A stretch of DNA of 64,000 bases from Clusia tigrina. Lineage: Eukaryota; Arthropoda; Insecta; Diptera; Clusiidae. Location: the NCBI GenBank assembly GCA_920105625.2, contig OV050030.1, positions 62,036,322-62,100,321 of the forward strand. Reading direction: 5' to 3'. The stretch's first letter is position 1; each line of letters opens with the position of its first letter. Positions 12,801-23,553 of this stretch are shown in pieces. The notes under the pieces were generated by a model. It saw only the letters and a list, made by a program, of their open reading frames with translations. It was not told the origin of the DNA and did no database searches. The translations under genes were made by a program, and so were the position numbers.

Positions 12801-13012
12801 CTCAATCGAAAATTCTGAGAACGATCAGCGGCGCTCCATGGTTCGTCAGAAACGAAAATATTCACCGCGACCTTAATATATCACCCGTTGAAGAAGAACT
12901 AACAGTTTTAAAAACAAAATACCAATTCAAACTTCAGTGTCATCCTAACGAACTAGCAAGGAATCTGCTTCATAGGATGAATACATCTCGACTTAAAAGG
13001 CCACTTTTTTAA
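9869..13012 (+). pseudogene. Jockey ORF2 (endonuclease + reverse transcriptase), interrupted by a solo LTR
   Basis: ATG 9,869 opens MNVLKICHWNANGI, the Jockey endonuclease start. The LTR insertion falls just before MLISETHL (near 10,457), which holds the catalytic Glu. Further motifs are GGTGILLKS, SSVYCPP, GDFNSKH near 10,768 and SSDHSPV near 10,993. A frame change lies near 10,630 and a TGA at 11,288-11,290. From 11,417 the RT is open to 13,012, with KAPGCDLITNKMV, RPISLLPTLSK, IFLDVAQAFDKVWH (first Asp), GVPQGSVLGPMLY, FADDTGIL (catalytic Asp pair), VKYLGVHFD and WTYGIQIWGT. There is no RNase H, as expected for Jockey. Confidence 0.88.
9967..10455 (+). mobile_element. Solo LTR (489 bp) of a gypsy or BEL-type element inside the Jockey endonuclease
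   Basis: The insert begins TGTAGTGCA and ends TGCATTACA (nearly perfect inverted ends, TG...CA). It is flanked on both sides by TCAT (9,963-9,966 and 10,456-10,459), a 4-bp target duplication. Removing it restores the normal Jockey reading through the MLISETHL motif. It contains AATAAA-like signals near 10,195 and 10,242, a TATA box in ACCATATAAAAACC near 10,250 and a TCAGT initiator-like site near 10,284. A short direct repeat of the CTTTCTTCGGCT type lies near 10,335. No internal retroelement genes remain, so it is the product of LTR-LTR recombination. The parent family was not identified. Confidence 0.88.
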
Positions 13013-13234
13013 AAAAATAGAGTTTCTTTATATTAATATTTTTATATTTATTTTTTTTTTCTACATAACATAATTTATATAATATGTACTTGAACTAAAA
13101 TTGCTCTAAGCACTGGCGCGGAGCATCAATTTATTTATTAGTTGTAAGCTTTGTAAAATTATTGTTGGTTTCGATTGAAAAGATGCAATAAATAAATCCA
13201 TGTTGAATTAAAAAAAAAAAAAAAAGTTTTGTGT

Positions 13235-14238
13235 AAAAAATGAAATTAAATGCGCAAGGACATTTGAAATGTTGACTGTGGCCTTTGGCGAGTCTACTAT
13301 GAGCAGAACACAAGTTCAATTGTGGTATAACCGGTTTAAGAAAGGCCGAGAAGATGTCAATGACGATGCTCGTCCTGGTCGCCCGAGCACGTCAACAACC
13401 GATGAAAACATTGACGCAGTGAAGAAAATGATTTTGGATAATCGTCGAATCACTATCAGAGAGGTTGCTGATGATGTTGCATATCGTTCGGCTCATGCCA
13501 AGCAATTTTTTCGGATGTTTTAGGCATGAAACATGCGGCAGCGAAGATTGTTCCAAAATTGCTAAATTTTGAGCAAAAACAACGTCGCATGGACATCGCT
13601 CAGGAGTGGTTGAACATCGTCAACGACGATCCAGATTTCCTCAAAAAGATCATAACTGGTGACGAATCGTGGGTGTATGGCTATGACATTGAAACCAAAG
13701 CCCAATCATCCCAATGGAAACGTCCAGATGAGCCAAGATCGAAAAAAACACGTCAAGTTCGGTCGAACGTAAAGGTTTTGCTGACAGTTTTCTTTGATTG
13801 CAATGGCGTGGTGCATCATGAATTCTTGCCACAAGGTCGTACTACCTTGAAGTTATGCGCCGTTTGCGAGAAGCAATTCGTCAGAAACGCCCAGAATTGT
13901 GGAAAAACCAATAATGGATTTTGCACCATGATAACGCACCAGCTCACACATCGATGCTTGTGCGTAAATTTTTGGTCAAAAACAAAACCGTTATCATGCC
14001 TCAACCACCGTATTCACCGGACTTGGCCCCCGCTGACTTTTTCCTCTTTCCAAAACTGAAGACACCGATGAAAGGAAAACGTTTGCTACGATTGAGGAGA
14101 TAAAAGAAAAATCGAAACAGGAGCTGTAGGCGATACCAAAAAAGCGTTTCAGAAGTGTTTCGAGGATTGAAAAAAATGCTGGCATAAGTGTATTATATCT
14201 GAGGGGAATTACTTTAAAGGGGACAAGATAGTTGATGA
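13235..14238 (+). pseudogene. mariner transposase (D,D34D), broken; first codons lie at 7,928-7,958
   Basis: The start codon is at 7,928 (MDQRNCIQFC) on the other side of the inserted LINE. The helix-turn-helix DNA-binding part lies at about 13,269-13,520. A one-base loss near 13,472, judged against the copy at 28.8 kb, shifts the frame. The catalytic core follows: ITGDESW near 13,650 (first Asp), HHDNAPAHTS near 13,925 (second Asp) and SPDLAPADFF near 14,020 (third Asp). The spacing from the second to the third Asp is 34 residues, the mariner D,D34D signature. A short deletion after PQGRT and an in-frame stop before the second Asp also occur. No active enzyme can be made. Confidence 0.9.
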
Positions 14239-14297
14239 ATAAATAAATACTTTATTTTTTGATCACACAACAACGGTTCTTTTTTGATCACACCTCG

Positions 14298-14647
14298 TAT
14301 GTGTGTATGGATATGAATGCAAGAATGTTATTTATTTATTTGTTGGAATTGGAATGAAAACGAACTTCAATCATAGCAATCGAAGACGAGGCATTATAAC
14401 TAATTATGGGAATATTTTTAAAATTTATATTGTAAATTTGTAAAAAAAAGAAAAAATTGGTGTATAAAATTAATAAATAATAATATGTATTTATTTAATT
14501 TATTGTTTTATCCCCAAAAAAGCCACCATCGAATTGCACAACAAAACTTCATGGCTGCACCAGCAGAAGACTAAAATAATTTTTTGCGGAATCTTATGTA
14601 CAGAATTATAGAAATTTTAGTTAATTCAGAATCAAAAAATATAGTAT
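14298..14647. repeat. Second half of repeat block R, then AT-rich sequence
   Basis: From 14,298 to about 14,385 the sequence is the continuation of repeat block R after the mariner. It matches 60,149-60,275 in inverted orientation, including a shared ATTGGAATGAAAACGAA segment. The rest is AT-rich with TAAATAA runs and holds no supported gene. Confidence 0.6.
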
Positions 14648-14716
14648 GGGTGTCTTTAGCTCAATGGTTCACGCGTTGTTCTAAAGTTTTTGTGGCTTCG
14701 GGTTCGAGCCCCAGCA
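14648..14716 (+). repeat. tRNA-like segment, probably a SINE head or tRNA pseudogene
   Basis: An A-box-like TAGCTCAATGGT at 14,657-14,668 and a B-box GGTTCGAGCCC at 14,701-14,711 are spaced as in tRNA genes. The acceptor and anticodon stems do not pair well, so a functional tRNA is unlikely. RNA polymerase III internal promoters of this type occur in tRNA-derived SINEs. An oligo-T run follows near 14,735 and could act as a terminator. Confidence 0.4.
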
Positions 14717-17700
14717 AAATGCTGTGTTTTATCGGATTTTTTTAATCTTAATAATCATTTTTATAAATAGTAGTAAAAGTATTTTACTATCTTCCATAAA
14801 ATAACCAATATTATATCATTTTACTGGACCAAAACTAGAGCCTGTTATAGAAGATGGAGTATTATGAAATTCAACCTTGACAAATCATATACTCGTACAT
14901 CTGTACATACATATGAATGTACATATGTATGCACATATTTGTCTTCTGATCATTTGTCAGGTAGCGAATTGTGCCATAAAAAGAATGAAATGAAAATAAA
15001 AGCGTCATTTCTCGCATAGGAGTTTTTGTTGTATGATGTGCGGTGTGGCTTCTTTAAATATAAAGTGAAGCAGAATTAGAATTCAATTTTTCATGAAATT
15101 TTGGATATGTCAATATTTTCAGTATGGACAAATATCAGCACAATTTACTCTTTCGATCTCATATTTCATATTTTCGAGTTAGCAGCATGTGATCAAACAT
15201 ATTTTGAGTCTATCCGAAGAAAGAATAATTATCCACAAAAAAACTATTTTGCTAAAATTAGTGTTAATATTTTAATATTCATATGTTCGTCTGTTGCCTA
15301 TTCCATCAGAAAATTTATCTACATAATTTTTAGATTATGGGTACAGTCAACAAAATCAAGGTTGTAAACGTTTCTTTTTTTTACTTTGATAGATCAGCTT
15401 GAAATACTATAAACACATTCTATTACAAATTAAACCACTCGTACGTACATGAATATGTGCATACATATCTATGAACACTGATTCTCTGCATTTACCTATA
15501 TATAAACATTTATTTCCTATGGAAAAATGTAGGTCAACCATGATTGTGTTCCAACGCATTATTATCTAAAATTATTCATAATCTAAAATTATTATAATCA
15601 AAAATTTATAAAAAATTATTTCAAGTATTTAAAATACCAAGAAATTTTAATTTTATATTAGGATAAATAATGTTTAGTAAAAATTTTAATATAAGATGCA
15701 TCTTTTTGCCCATTACATTTGACATTTACCTCTAAAAATTTATATGTACATTATGTGTGCAGGGCTCACCCAAGTCGACTTGCTTGCATGTTTTTTTACA
15801 AACGCCATTCGAAATACTACAATCGGCAACACAATCGCATTGACGTGGAGATTTGAGTTATGGAAACTTATAAAAATGTGCAAAAACTTCTTACTGCTTC
15901 GTGCTTCTTTATGCATGTGAACTTGTCTTTGGTTGTGTATCCACTTACATACATATATAGAAAATATTTTAAATCAAATAACCTGTCTCGACCTGGACTT
16001 CTTTTCAGTTTTATTTTTTTATTATTTTCTGTCTAAGTTCTTCCGTGCAACTGCATGTTTTTTTTATATATTATAATGATATTAATTTAATTACATTAAT
16101 TTAAGTTAATTATTATTTTGTAAATAATGTATTAATAAAAAAGAAATATGAAAATTTTTAATACATCGGCAAAATTAACACTTTTTCTACCATAAGAATA
16201 AAATCCAATATACGAAAAACAAAAACTTCCTAAAATTGCACATATTCATTGACAAACGAAATGTTTGATTGGTTTCGATTTTGTGAAATTTATGAATTTC
16301 TTCAGACGAATTGCGCAAAAGTATCAAAAAACACCTCCATGAACAAAAGACCCATTTCATAACGACATATCCAATTGAATGGTTAAAAGCTTTGAAATAT
16401 TTGATACAAAGCATGTCGATAACAGAAACAATTACACAGCCAAGGTACACGCATTGCAAAATATATAGTACCTTCCATCCTCAAAGTATAAATGAAACTT
16501 AAAATATTGTTTATAGTTGGTCCGGAAAATCAGGGGGGAATAGTGTACCCATATGGTAGTGGCTACCAAAATTGTAGCATAATTTTCACAAAAATTATTC
16601 AAAGTAGGTTCGATAATTTTTCAATTGGTTATACTTTATAGCATAACTATATTATACTATAAGGAAGAATTAATTAACCGAATTTTATAGTTTATATTAA
16701 ATTAAAATAGAAACAACAGAAAATTTAATAAAATATAAATATGGAAGAGGTGTAAGAGGTGCAGTGTAAACAACAGTACTGCAGTAATGACAAAATTGTA
16801 AATAGCGTATACATCCAGCAAAACAAGATTTATAGCGTCACTCATCCAAATACTTTGATCTGTACAGTAACAATAAACTTGTGCAAAGAGTTAGGAAAGT
16901 AAGTGTACTAAAAAACTTGTAGGAAGTAAAACTTACAATAACAAACTAATTTGAACGCAAGTGCTACTCTAATTTATGATAAGAAATGAGGAGGCCAAAA
17001 ACGAAATACCAATAAGAATCTAAGATACAATTACTAACTTCTCATTCTATTTACACAAAGTACAAACATTTTGGCCTGACACATCCCTATATTAAAAAAA
17101 AATTGTTTTTCCTACGCTGTACAAGCAACAGTCAACAGCTCCGTTAATATTAAAATTTGCACAAGGAATTGAATTATCAGGTAACATAATATACTCAACC
17201 CAAATTCAAGCTGGCAGATTGTTTCAGACTTATGACATGGACCACAATATGACTATATTCCAAATTTGCAAATTTATTATTTGTTGTTGTCAGAATTTCA
17301 ATTGCACATTTTTTGATGCTTGACCTTGGTCAAATAGTCTTGAAACATCCATCGGCAGTGCTTTCTAAATAGCACCACTATAAAAAATTTAAGGCCCTCC
17401 AGTCTATGTTTACCGTATATTCCATGCGAAAACCAATATGGATATGTTTTATTAGTTTCGGTTACACAAGAGACAAATGTCTTGTGTGACAGATGGATGG
17501 AAATATGTCTCCAAATACTTCAAAATGTATTTGGCAAATCTGGAAAAATATATTAGAAGGAATTTTAAGGAGAAGATTTGTTGCGTAGATATTTTCCTTA
17601 ATGAATCTTTCGGTATCCAAGTGCAAAGAGCCCCCATCGCCAAAGTCAGGTTTGTACTTTGCGATGTTAAACTTTTTAAGTCAAGCTTGCAAACTGTAAC

Positions 17701-17975
17701 CCGCAAAGTAACGTGAAGCAGTAACTTCTGCATTTGGCTCATGCCCACCGCCTATTCCAGTACTATTGTCATTAACTGTAATTTCGTCGTGAATATTAGA
17801 ATTATCTGAATTATCCGGAAGTATACATAATTTATCAATAGTTTGGTCATACGATACAGTATTAGCATCCGATATCAGGGAGAAGTTCCAGTCCAGATTA
17901 GTATCATGATCATCGTTGCATCAATAAGAATGACTGTATGACGCTTTTCATAGATAATAATCTAGACGTCTGTTG
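14717..17975. other. AT-rich intergenic DNA without a supported gene
   Basis: A few open frames of 60-100 codons occur (for example near 15,101-15,367, 16,187-16,459 and 17,452-17,748), but none shows a motif or composition that separates it from background. CATA/TATG microsatellites lie near 14,890-14,940, 15,450 and 15,950. The segment near 15,770-15,850 shares AAGTCGACTTG and ACTACAATCGG with the segment near 60,025-60,110, so it is probably a decayed copy of the same repeat. Confidence 0.5.
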
Positions 17976-18290
17976 GAGTCCTGTGCATTGTCGTCGCCGG
18001 TTGTAGCGAGTGCCCTTTCGCTGCCGGTAATAAGCGCTGGCGTGGACGAAGAGTTGGTGTCAGTCGGTCAAGCCAACTAACTTACTCAATACAAGATTGT
18101 CGATGGTGCATTCTATAGGCCAATGTCATGCCAAAAGCGGAACTGTAATACCTTAAAAGCTTACATAATAACTGAAACATTAATCAACGCACCCTTAAAG
18201 CATGTGTGGGAATATATCTAAAATGTTAACTGCACCAAATTTGTAGTATCTCTTAGGAGAGGGTGCTGTGCATCAACTACCTGCAGGTAG
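17976..18290 (+). repeat. Repeat block X, copy 1
   Basis: This stretch begins GTCCTGTGCATTGTCGTCG and runs to the GCAGGTAGCTT motif near 18,285. It reappears in the same orientation at 59,201-59,673. The second copy has about 160 extra bases between two TTGGT repeats, so copy 1 probably lost that piece by recombination between the short repeats. No coding potential is recognised. An LTR or a non-autonomous element is possible, but its ends were not found. Confidence 0.6.
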
Positions 18291-18567
18291 CTTAACAACA
18301 TCCCTCCCCTCTTTCTAGAAGACGGTAGTGCAACTACCTTCTAGTGAATATTTACAACATTTTTCTTCCACCATAAATAATTTGTGCATTTCACTAGTCC
18401 TATAATACATACATTTTTTTATATTCGCCATATTTTGAGTTCTAATATTATCTTCTTTTCCCTTTTTTTATTTTGTACTCGTATTCTTTTTTATACTTTT
18501 GAATCGCTTTTCTTTTGTATCTTTTCTTTTTAATATTTGTATATTTTTTATTTCCCTCCATTTTAAC
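18291..18567. other. T-rich spacer
   Basis: Pyrimidine-rich sequence with long T runs between repeat blocks X and Y. No feature is supported. Confidence 0.4.
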
Positions 18568-19810
18568 GTTGAATAACGCTTTACGCCAAGGCATTCATTC
18601 AATTTCAAAATGAGAGAGTAATATTTTCAGAAAAGAGAGGGTAAAGTGCGGAGTGCGGGTATGTGACAAAGCAAAAGTTATGGCAAAAGAGCTGGGGGGG
18701 AAAGGGGTATATTTGAGTAAGCTGATTGCTCTTTATTTTCTTTACATCAGGGACTCTCAAAAACGCGACGGCGAGTTCGTGCCCTACACGTATAAGATCG
18801 TGGTTCACACCGTTACCAAAGAACATATAGAATAGAGAGTTGATATGAATGTATTTTTGCGAGTTCTTCTAGTCTGAGCAAATACTCTCTATAGAGTATA
18901 TTTGGTCTGTTATTATGTGTATTATGTTTGTTATATATTGTATTTGGTCTGAGAAGGTTTTAAAATTAATGTATGTAGTGGTAAAAATACAGTGCATGTT
19001 CTTTGCCGATACCATAGAGTAGTATAGACAAATAACTTCGTAAATCCAACAACAATATCAATGGGAAATCGAATGCAAGTGTATGTGTGAGGCAAGGGGT
19101 ATATTTGAGTAAGCTGATTGCTTTTTAGCTACTTTATATCAGGGACTCTCAAAAACGCGACGGCGAGTTCGTGCCCCACACGAATAAGATCGTGTTTCAC
19201 ACCGATATCAAAGAAAAGACATTCAATTCCCTCCATTTTTATTTACCGTTTCGACCATTTTTGTTGGTCACACGTATTGTGTATGTGAATTTATTGTGTT
19301 TCTTGTAAACATTGGAATTGGGAATTGAATGTATTTTCTTATTCTTCTTTGCCGATACTGCCGAATGCCACTAGCAATGTGCTGATATATATATTGAATA
19401 TTTTATTATGTACTTATAGCCAACATTCACAGCATTAGTCCAGAATTAAGTGAATCGGGCTACGGGCAAATTCCAATAATTATTGGTGGAGATTTTAATA
19501 TAGATATAACCAAACAAGAAAACCGCACATTTATCGCTTTTATGAAGGACAGATTCGATTTGGATCTCGTTAGTAACATTTCGCCAACAACACGATCAAC
19601 ATCCTGCCTTGACCTTGTATTCAGCAGGTATATTTCCATACATACCATATTTCCATTACATACCATAAAGCAATTTTAACAGCAATAAAATATAATATAT
19701 AAACTATTTAAAAATTTGTTTAAAACAAGTAAATAAAAATCACTTGATTACAAATGCGTACTGTTTTGATTTATCATATTTATAAAATCTGTACCATCTC
19801 ACTTCATTCT
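18568..19810 (+). repeat. Unclassified repeat block Y, copy 1
   Basis: The block starts GTTGAATAACGCTTTACGCC and has an inverted counterpart at 56,816-58,852. It contains an internal direct duplication of about 130 bp (18,690-18,835 and 19,085-19,215, sharing AGGGACTCTCAAAAACGCGA). A hairpin is built on ATTCAATTCCC/GGGAATTGAAT at about 19,225-19,340. An endonuclease-like coding fragment lies near its right end. The block is cut at 19,811 by the 3' tail of a LOA-like LINE. The counterpart ends in the inverse of its first ten bases, suggesting real element termini. Confidence 0.6.
19416..19650 (+). pseudogene. Endonuclease/exonuclease/phosphatase-fold fragment in block Y
   Basis: The plus strand reads IANIHSISPELSE and then PIIIGGDFNIDITKQ near 19,470-19,510, the DFN motif of the EEP (APE-like) fold. 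SNISPTTRSTSCLDLVFSR follows, matching the substrate-binding tail of such domains. Only the C-terminal half of an EEP domain is present, and no start or partner domain is found. Similar EEP domains occur in CR1-type LINEs and at the C-terminus of Helentron proteins; which source applies cannot be decided here. The same fragment is on the minus strand at 57,030-57,262. Confidence 0.6.
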
Positions 19811-19987
19811 AGGTAGGTAGGTAGGTAGGAGTGGCCGCCCAGTTTGCCAAAAGCACACTTCAGCACACATAATGGCCCACTGTGATACCACGGTGTGGCG
19901 CCGTTCAAACACTGACTAAAAAGTTCCCATACTTGGGATGGTGATAGTCAGCGCAAGAACAGCGCCTGGAAAGGCACGACTCCCCCG

Positions 19988-20251
19988 TCATGTTTCAGGA
20001 AACCATCCTGATACTTTGATGAACTTGGCTATGTCCCTAATATTAATGGATGACAGCTCAGTCAGGCTTGTAAGAAATGGGGCACCAAAGGTGCGAATTC
20101 TTCTTCTGCTCAAGGATGGGCAGTGGCATAAGAGGTGGAAAACCGCATCGTCCTCCTCCTCGAAGCCACAGCTTCGGCAAAATTCATTTGAGGGAAGGCC
20201 CAGTCTTTCTGCGTGCTGTCCCATTATGCAGTGGCCGGTCAAAACCGACAC
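19988..20251 (-). pseudogene. LOA-like ORF2 C-terminal zinc-binding tail
   Basis: After the RNase H the frame shifts and reads SVLTGHCIMGQHAERLGL followed by FCRSCGFEEEDDAVFHLLCHC. This Cys-His cluster is the usual end of ORF2 proteins in this LINE group and is thought to bind nucleic acid. The stop follows FPET at 19,988, leaving about 160 bp of 3' UTR before the (CCTA)n tail. Confidence 0.75.
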
Positions 20252-20797
20252 AAAGTCGACAGTGATACGCGATCAAGTCGAAGAAGTTGATTGGTTCTGT
20301 TTTTGTCCATTCTTGCCCAAGTTAGTCTACCCGTGTGGCAGGATTCCTCATTAGCCCAGGATTTGTAGGCGTCAGCCAGATATTTCCGTTTGATTTCGAG
20401 CTTGGCTGTTGCCAGTGGAATGCCGATGTTTACAGAGGGGTGAATGTCGTGCATTAGCGTGCCTGCCTTGGCAAGCTCGTCCGCCTCGCAGTTTCCCAGG
20501 ATTTCGCTTTGTCCGGGAACCCAGGCTAGGTGCACCCGAGAGTAACTTGCGAGCTCATTAAAAGATGCTCGACATTCATCAACGAGTCTTGATGTGGCCG
20601 TGGAGCCAAAAAGAGATTTAATGGCGGACTTGCTGTCTGAGAAGATAGATACGTCAACTGCGCCGATATCACTACTCAGCATCCATTTGGCTTCGTGGTA
20701 AATGGCCATGACCTCAGCTTGAAAAACGCTGCAATGGTCTGGGAGATGTAGGGAGATGTTTAAGTCCAGCTTGTCGGAATAAATACCGCTGCCGACT
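20239..20797 (-). pseudogene. LOA-like ORF2 RNase H domain
   Basis: The open frame from 20,709 contains the Glu helix (MAIYHEAKWML), FSDSKSAIKSL (third catalytic Asp region) and HLAWVPGQSEILGN with EADELAKAG (last His/Asp block). The first RNase H block, with its TDGS-type motif, is expected near 20,770-20,800, just upstream in another frame. The domain removes element RNA from the hybrid during reverse transcription and is diagnostic for the I/LOA side of LINEs. Confidence 0.8.
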
Positions 20798-22623
20798 CTA
20801 CCTCCAAGCTTGGAACCGTCGGTGTAGATTTCGACTGTTTGTGCTTCGACTTGAAATAGTGAGGTCGAATTCCCTGTTCAAATCGGGATAGACCGACATA
20901 TAATCGATAAAGTTGGGGACAGGTGGATCCTGATTCAGAATTGAAGCATGGCCTGTCAGGGTTATGCGCCAGTGCGAAAGAGCGTTAAGTCTAATCGCTG
21001 TCAGCTTGACTTGTTGCTTAACCAGAATCCCCGAGGGGAGCCAGTGCAGCATGGCAAAAAGGGCTTTCGTAGGTGTGCTACGAAGAGCGCCAGTGATCAG
21101 TAGAGCAATGGATATTCTGATTTTATCAAGGGGTTTGATATTACAGGCTTTTTCGAGAGCTTGCCACCAGAAGACCGACCCGTATAACAGGTTTGGTTCA
21201 ACGATGGCCGTGTAGAGCCAGAGCAACGACTCGAGGACGAAGTCCCCATCGTGCACCAACTGCTCTTTTACAGCAGTATATAGCGCATGTTGCCTTACGG
21301 GCCCTCTCAGCTAGATTGGCTTTCCAATTAAGCTTTGGGTCGAGAACCAGGCCTAAGTACTTAACGTGTGTGCTCAAAGAGAGCGGAGTGCCGTTTAGAC
21401 TAGGCATTGTAAACTTCGGAATTTTGTACTTCCTAGTGAAAAGCATAGTCTCAGTTTTGGATGGGTTAACCTTAAGTTCAAATTCGCGTTCGACACAATA
21501 AAGAGTGAATAGTTAAATTTTTCGGAAAGTGTTTGGGGGAATTTGCCGGATGCCGCGATTGCTATGTCGTCCGCATAGGCTATCACTTTGCATCCAGTAG
21601 ATTCCAATCTCACCAGTAGTGTGTTAACTGCCAGGCTCCAGAGGAGGGGTGATAAAACACCCCCTTGTGGCGTGCCCCTGTTAACCACCCTCCTGGATTG
21701 GGCACTGCCGATCGTGGAAGTGATGATCCTAGATTTTAATAGAAGCTCTATAAATTTAAGAAGACCTGAATTCAGGTTAAGGTTACGGAGTGCGGAAAAG
21801 ACAGCGAAGGGGCATACATTGTTGAATGCTTCCTCGATGTCCACAAATATGGCAAGTGTGAATTCCTTGAACGCCAAAGATTTGTCAACTTGAGAAATGA
21901 GAGAATCAAGTGCTGTTTTAACCGATTTGCCTTTAGAGTAGGCGTGTTGAGATACAGAGAGAAGAGAAGGGTTGATCGATGTCCTGATATGGTGTCAACA
22001 GCTCTTTCTAGAACTTTAAGAAGAAAGGATGTTAAACTTATGGGTCTGTAATCCTTAGGTTTGGTGTGCGAGGCCTTCCCAACTTTTGGTATGAAGACGA
22101 CCCGAGCCGTGCGCCAGCGTAAGGGAATATATTGCAATCTGAGGCTTGCATTATATATTTGTAGCAGCCATGGAAGGATAATCTCTTCCCCATTTTGGAT
22201 ATCGGCAGGAATGATACCGTCCGGTCCGAGGGACTTGTATGGCTTAAAGGTTTGAATGGTCCACTCAAGGTGACTTTTTGTCACTTGGAATGTGGGGAGG
22301 CTATCATGGGAAATCTGCTCCACTTAGTAGAGTGCTTGATCCGCTGAGGCTAAACTCCCTGGGAAGTGGGTGTCTAGCAGGATATCAAGGGTTTCGGCGC
22401 TTGAGTGAGTCCAGCTGCCATCTGGTTTTTGGATACAGTCAAGGGCTTTGTTAGAGGAGTGGAGAATTTTAAGAAGACGGCTAGTCTCGGACGTCGATTC
22501 AATGCTTTCGCAAAATTCCCTCCATGACGCTCGTTTCCCTCGCCTAATGGCGTATTTCAACTCTTTTTGTTTATTTTTGAAAGGGGCCCAATCAGCTGTA
22601 ACATTAGCTTTGTTGAAAAGCAT
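20798..22623 (-). pseudogene. LOA-like ORF2 reverse transcriptase, several frameshifts
   Basis: RT motifs appear in consecutive minus-strand frames: KSLGPDGIIPADIQ near 22,230, ARVVFIPKVGK and YRPISLTSFLLK near 22,080-22,020, LAIFVDIEEAFNNV near 21,850 (first Asp), RGTPQGGVLSPLLW near 21,670 and VIAYADDIAIAAS near 21,580 (catalytic Asp pair). VKYLGLVLDPKLNW near 21,350 and the thumb region near 21,100 complete it. At least four frame changes (near 22,000, 21,790, 21,480 and 21,220) make it inactive. Confidence 0.8.
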
Positions 22624-22639
22624 TCTACAAGTTTTGTGA

Positions 22640-23553
22640 AGGCTTGCAATTTCCGAGTTCCACCATGGAGGTTTAGGTTTGCCCCGTGGTTCGGGAGTGA
22701 TGCAAGAAATATGAGTGGCTTTTTTAAAAGCTGTGGTCAGATCGTCGACCGCCCGATCAATGTCGGGACAGTTGTGGATAATGGGGGGAGTCGTTGCTAA
22801 GCATGACCGCAGTTTGAGCCGGAAAATAGGCCAGTTCGTGTTTTTTCTATTGACTGGTTAAAGAGATTCTGTATTGCCTGTAGTCTCCCTCGAGTCAATG
22901 TCAAAGGTGATATAGCAGTGGTCCGATAAGGAGCATTCCTGTGAGACGAACCGATTGCTTATCATGTTGGAGTAGTTATCGCTGACGAGGGTGATGTCAA
23001 GCACTTCCTTCCTGACGGATGTAAGGAAGGTCGGCTCATTTCCCCGGTTAGCAATGCCTAAGTTATTTGAAAGGATAAAGTCGAAAAGACACTCACCTCG
23101 ATCATTTGTGCCGGATCTGCCCCATATTTCGTGATGGGCATTGGCATCGGCGCCGATAATTACCGGAATCTGTTACTGGTGGGCTACAGCAACCATTTGC
23201 TTCAGTTTGTCTGGTGGCGGGGAGTCGCCATAGTCATGAGCCATGTAGGTAGAGGAGATCCAGAAGGTCCGTGGACCCATTTCGATGACCATGGCAACAT
23301 TGTCTTTGTCACTGAATCTAGGGAGTAAAAGATCGTTAACGCTGTTTTTTACCAGAATGCAGGATCTTGGTTTACCTTGATCCTCGATATATACCATACG
23401 ATATCCGTATGAATTGAGTCCAGAAACCCGGACATTTACGACCCAAGGTTCTTGGACGAGAATGAGCTCCTCCCCTATATCCGAGAGGCGGAGAAGCAGG
23501 GCTGCCGAGGCAGTTTTCGAATGCTGAAGGTTAATCTGTAGTACCTTCAGCAT
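22640..23553 (-). pseudogene. LOA-like ORF2 endonuclease domain, broken
   Basis: ATG 23,553 starts MLKVLQINLQHSKTAS, with VQEPWVV (Glu region) after it, so the start is well supported and overlaps ORF1 in another frame. The frame closes at 23,173. The rest of the domain is in neighbouring frames (VIIGADANAH-like sequence near 23,165-23,130 and a SDHCYI-type motif near 22,910). It would make the target nick used for primed reverse transcription. Frameshifts near 23,180 and 22,800 separate it from the RT. Confidence 0.75.

Larger units (their letters stand above)
7959..13224 (+). mobile_element. Jockey-type LINE, near full length, inserted in mariner copy 1
   Basis: The element starts at about 7,959 with GGTCTCATTCC and ends in a 15-16 base poly(A) at 13,210-13,225. 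The ten bases AGTTTTGTGT just before it (7,949-7,958) are repeated just after it (13,225-13,234), giving a clean target-site duplication inside the mariner transposase gene. ORF1 and ORF2 follow the Jockey plan: PRE_C2HC plus zinc knuckles, then endonuclease and RT without RNase H. Without the solo LTR (9,967-10,455) it is about 4.8 kb. Each ORF has a few breaks, so it is inactive but not very old. Confidence 0.93.
7720..14297 (+). mobile_element. mariner element copy 1, split by a Jockey LINE
   Basis: The ends read CGAGGTGTGATCAAAA at 7,720 and its inverse at 14,297, with imperfect terminal inverted repeats of roughly 30 bp, and both are flanked by TA, the mariner target duplication. The element is cut at 7,958 by a Jockey LINE that resumes mariner sequence at 13,225. 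Without the LINE it would be about 1.3 kb, the normal mariner length. The second copy at 28,837-29,783 has the same ends and confirms the uninterrupted order. The flanks are the two halves of repeat block R, whose uninterrupted version at 60.15-60.28 kb serves as a paralogous empty site. Confidence 0.93.

Noticed and set aside
14648..14716. A functional tRNA gene
   Set aside because: A and B boxes are present but acceptor and anticodon stems do not pair; it was kept only as a tRNA-like segment.
17452..17748. Minus-strand frame of 98 codons and its plus-strand partner
   Set aside because: Both strands are open by chance in this region and neither shows a known motif.
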